NCBI RefSeq assembly: GCF_000379685.1
Contig: NZ_KB903283.1
Location: 62,001 to 126,000, forward strand
Reading direction: 5' to 3'
Length of the DNA stretch: 64,000 bases
Source of the DNA: Catelliglobosispora koreensis DSM 44566
GTDB taxonomy: Bacteria > Actinomycetota > Actinomycetes > Mycobacteriales > Micromonosporaceae
Below, in pieces: positions 61,903 through 64,000 of the stretch. Below the pieces are notes generated by a model. The model made no database searches, was not told the DNA's origin, and saw only the letters and a program-made list of their open reading frames with translations. The translations under genes and the position numbers were made by a program. Numbering within the stretch: position 1 is the first letter of the stretch; every line of letters begins with the position of its first letter.

Positions 61903-61954
61903 ATTTTCGAGATGATGGCACGCGTGCTTCACACGCGTCAATGGATAACCAGTC

Positions 61955-62614
61955 TTACGAATCGAATACGGTGAGGTGACGTTCCCGCGCGCGGATCAGG
62001 TGCTCACGCATCGCTGACTCGGCGAAATCGGGCTGCCCTGCACTGATGGCCTGGGCGATACGCAGGTGCTCCTCGGCTGTGGAGCCGGCTTTGGCGTACG
62101 GGAAAAAGAGCCGGTGGATATGCAAATGGGCATGCAGGCGGGTGATGGAGTCCCGCAGCAGTGGATTGCCCGCCGCAGCCGCGATCTGATCGTGATAGCT
62201 GGCGTCGCTGTTCGTGAACTTCGCGTGTGAGCGCCAGTTAGCGTCGCCCGCCTCGGGCACGGCCTGCGCCGAACGCACGAGTGCCGTTCGCTCTGTCTTG
62301 TTAGCCCGCTCAGCGGCCCACCGGGCAGCCGCGCCCTCAAGCACCAGGCGCATGTCGAACATGTTCATGAACTCTTGCCTGGTGAGCAGCGGGCTAACGG
62401 TGTATCCGGCGAGCGGCCGCTTGCGCACCAGCCCATCGGATTCCAGCCGTGCCAATGCCTCCCGTAAGGGAGTTGGTGAGACTTCGAGCTCCCGGGCGAG
62501 CGCGTCGATATTGATGCGATCCCCCGGCGCGAGCGCGTGCTCCATTATCAAGGCGGTAACCGCCTCATACACGTCATCGCTCAGCGTCGAGCGACGCAAC
62601 CGCGGAACGTCCAC
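61955..62614 (-). CDS. GntR (FadR-type) regulator of the fucoside locus
   Basis: A 219-residue regulator. The winged helix reads LSDDVYEAVTALIMEHALAPGDRINIDALARELEVSPTPLREALARLESDGLVRKRPLAGYTV. The FCD effector domain follows (NMFDMRLVLEGAAARWAAERA, YHDQIAAAAGNPLLRDSITRLHAHLHIHRL and AEEHLRIAQAI), with His and Asp residues for a metal ligand site. It lies between the GH95 gene and another GntR gene on the same strand and is the likely repressor of the operon. Confidence 0.9.
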   Translation of the reverse strand: MDVPRLRRSTLSDDVYEAVTALIMEHALAPGDRINIDALARELEVSPTPLREALARLESDGLVRKRPLAGYTVSPLLTRQEFMNMFDMRLVLEGAAARWAAERANKTERTALVRSAQAVPEAGDANWRSHAKFTNSDASYHDQIAAAAGNPLLRDSITRLHAHLHIHRLFFPYAKAGSTAEEHLRIAQAISAGQPDFAESAMREHLIRARERHLTVFDS

Positions 62615-62654
62615 GCCGAGAACCTTCCGACTTGCGGGGCAACATTTGCTGGAT

Positions 62655-62666
62655 ATCCTATATGAT
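62655..62666. promoter_or_regulatory. ATCCTATATGAT, second copy of GntR-type box
   Basis: This differs from the perfect palindrome at 61891 by one base pair symmetry break. It lies 41 bases upstream of the GntR start at 62614 and suggests autoregulation. Confidence 0.55.
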
Positions 62667-63349
62667 CAGTTGTCGCTGGCTAAGGCCAGCCGGAGCCAAT
62701 CCTCCACTCCAGCGACATGCACCGCCGCCCAGGACCGGGCCGCCTCAACGTCACGCACGGTCAGCGCCTGATGAATGGCAAGGTGCTGTTCACGCGTCCG
62801 CTCAGCCGCTTCGGGCTGAGTCTTGCGCCGCCACAACCGCGCTCGCTTGGTCGGCATCGACAGACTGTCCACTAACGACGCGAGCACGCGGTTGCCTGAC
62901 CCTGCCGCGATCCGCCGGTGAAACTCAAGGTCCGCGGCGATCATCGCGTCGGGATCGGTGGCCGCTTCCATCACCTCAAGCGGGCCAGCCAGGGCCTTGA
63001 TGTCCTCGTCGCTCATATATTGCGCCGCCATCGCGGTCGCGGCCGGTTCGAGAATCCGCCGCACCTCCAGCAGGTGCAAGACGCTGTCGTTGCGATGAAA
63101 GTCCAGGACAAACGCGACGGTGTCCAGCAGCACTTCCGGCTGCAGGCTCGTGACATAGGTTCCGTCGCCCTGCCTTACGTCCAGCACGCGGATCAGCGAA
63201 AGTGCCCGGACCGCCTCACGCAGCGAGTTGCGGGACAGGCCCAGCCGCTCGGCGAGGTCGACCTCCTTAGGCAGCCTGTCCCCCGGCTTCAGCTCACCCG
63301 ACACGATCATTGCCTTGATGCGTTCAATCGCTTCGTCGGTGAGCGCCAT
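62666..63349 (-). CDS. GntR (FadR-type) regulator, second
   Basis: A 227-residue regulator: MALTDEAIERIKAMIVSGELKPGDRLPKEVDLAERLGLSRNSLREAVRALSLIRVLDVRQGDGTYV is the winged helix and DLEFHRRIAAGSGNRVLASLVDSL, with REQHLAIHQALTVRD, is the FCD domain. The ATG 63349 starts the homology; the frame to 63466 extends into the spacer. It may act with the neighbouring GntR or on another locus. TAGGAT half-sites lie upstream at 63407 and 63471. Confidence 0.9.
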   Translation of the reverse strand: MALTDEAIERIKAMIVSGELKPGDRLPKEVDLAERLGLSRNSLREAVRALSLIRVLDVRQGDGTYVTSLQPEVLLDTVAFVLDFHRNDSVLHLLEVRRILEPAATAMAAQYMSDEDIKALAGPLEVMEAATDPDAMIAADLEFHRRIAAGSGNRVLASLVDSLSMPTKRARLWRRKTQPEAAERTREQHLAIHQALTVRDVEAARSWAAVHVAGVEDWLRLALASDN

Positions 63350-63564
63350 GCGGGAACCATAGCCGTCACAAAGCGTTGCCTGACAGTCCACAAACGAGAA
63401 AATCGTAGGATCTATCCATGCCACCGCACCGCCTCCTCGGCAGTCAAACTTACTATCAGTTCTCATTACATAGGATGTTCACCGTCACGCAGTGTGCCTC
63501 CTCGCCTATGGGGAGATCGCGATTCCTGGCCTTTGGGTGCCTCTGACAAGCTACGTTCGGGAAC

Positions 63565-63957
63565 ATGAGCAACGCTGACCTCGCACGGGACTACTTTCGG
63601 GCGGTACAAGAAGGAAACATGGCCCGGCTCGGAGAACTCATCGACGAAAACGTGCTCTGGCACCAGCCTGGAGCCAACCGCTTCTCCGGCGAGCTGAAGG
63701 GACGCGACGCCGTCTTCGGCATGATCGGCCAAATGATGCAGCTCAGCAACGGCACGTTTGCCATCGATCAGGTCAACTCCGTGCTGAGCAACGGCGACAT
63801 GGTCGCCGCGACCATCCACTTCACCGGCCAGCGCGACGGCGCCTCGATGAGCCAGGATGGCGTCGACGTCATGCGGTTCAAAGACGGCACCATCGTCGAG
63901 ATGTGGCTCTTCTCCGGCGACCAGCCCGCCGAAGACGCCTTCTGGGGCCGCGCCTAG
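63565..63957 (+). CDS. SnoaL/NTF2-like protein
   Basis: A 130-residue NTF2-fold protein of the SnoaL/ketosteroid-isomerase-like superfamily: MSNADLARDYFRAVQEGNMARLGELIDENVLWHQPGANRFSGELKGRDAVFGMIGQMMQL and VMRFKDGTIVEMWLFSGDQPAEDAFWG at the C-terminus. Enzymatic and non-enzymatic members exist; none can be chosen. It is divergent from the second GntR gene, 216 bases apart. Confidence 0.85.
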   Translation: MSNADLARDYFRAVQEGNMARLGELIDENVLWHQPGANRFSGELKGRDAVFGMIGQMMQLSNGTFAIDQVNSVLSNGDMVAATIHFTGQRDGASMSQDGVDVMRFKDGTIVEMWLFSGDQPAEDAFWGRA

Positions 63958-64000
63958 CCAGCACAGATGGCAGGCCTGCCTGCCCCCGTTGGCGACAGGC

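Noticed and set aside
63969-63980. Palindrome GGCAGGCCTGCC near the window end as terminator
   Set aside because: It is a short self-complementary run in GC-rich sequence without a loop, and the window ends before the context can be judged.

Overview
The window comes from a high-GC Gram-positive actinobacterium. The codons are strongly G/C-biased at the third position, GTG and TTG starts are common, and there are many Tat or Sec-exported proteins, SARP/AfsR-type regulators, MocR, HxlR and LacI regulators and carbohydrate ABC importers. The gene repertoire looks like a Pseudonocardiales or Streptomyces-like soil organism; that placement is inference. I found no tRNA, rRNA, CRISPR array, insertion sequence or prophage. 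No stretch longer than about 300 bases lacks a gene.

Layout. 1-12 kb is a mixed chromosomal region: the 3' part of a DEAD-box RNA helicase, small enzymes (DUF1801, VOC, GIY-YIG nuclease, nitrilase), a secreted M23 peptidase divergent from an HTH-DUF2690 protein, a frameshifted alpha/beta hydrolase, a DUF4185 protein, a YcaQ/AlkX-type protein, a secreted serine protease and a secreted helical protein. 12.2-15.4 kb is a divergent pair: an extracytoplasmic solute-binding/VWA protein and a transmembrane Ser/Thr kinase with a DUF6318 ectodomain. It is followed by a GH15 hydrolase. 17.1-24.0 kb holds a MacB-like export cassette (lipoprotein, membrane fusion protein, ATPase, permease), a secreted protein, and a response regulator-sensor kinase-SARP operon that may control it. 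24.1-30.5 kb is a redox island with two paralogous FAD oxidases, a quinone oxidoreductase, two HxlR regulators and a MocR regulator.

30.5-36.7 kb is a beta-galactoside locus: LacI repressor, two permeases, a solute-binding protein and a GH35 beta-galactosidase, with two near-identical palindromic operators between repressor and transporter. 36.7-44.1 kb has an NTF2-like protein, a large NB-ARC/TPR regulator, a small secreted peptide, and a two-gene membrane module. The larger protein of that module has a Toll-like layout: outside domain, membrane segments and a C-terminal domain that I read as TIR-like. 44.2-45.3 kb is a beta-propeller pseudogene broken by three single-base deletions. 45.4-49.4 kb is a complete sugar/polyamine-type ABC importer. 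49.4-55.5 kb contains a lipoprotein, an M64 peptidase, a proline iminopeptidase-proline dehydrogenase operon and two tandem LysR regulators. 55.6-63.3 kb, all on the minus strand, is a fucoside utilisation locus: two GntR regulators, a secreted GH95 fucosidase with a ricin-type lectin domain, and an RbsBAC-type importer. Shared ATCCTATA-like boxes link its genes. The window ends with a SnoaL-like protein.

Most likely candidates for something undescribed are the TIR-like membrane module (40.3-44.1 kb) and the kinase/VWA-binding protein pair (12.2-15.4 kb). The export cassette with its SARP-containing two-component operon is a third. Operators and domain calls were read by eye; no database search was run.
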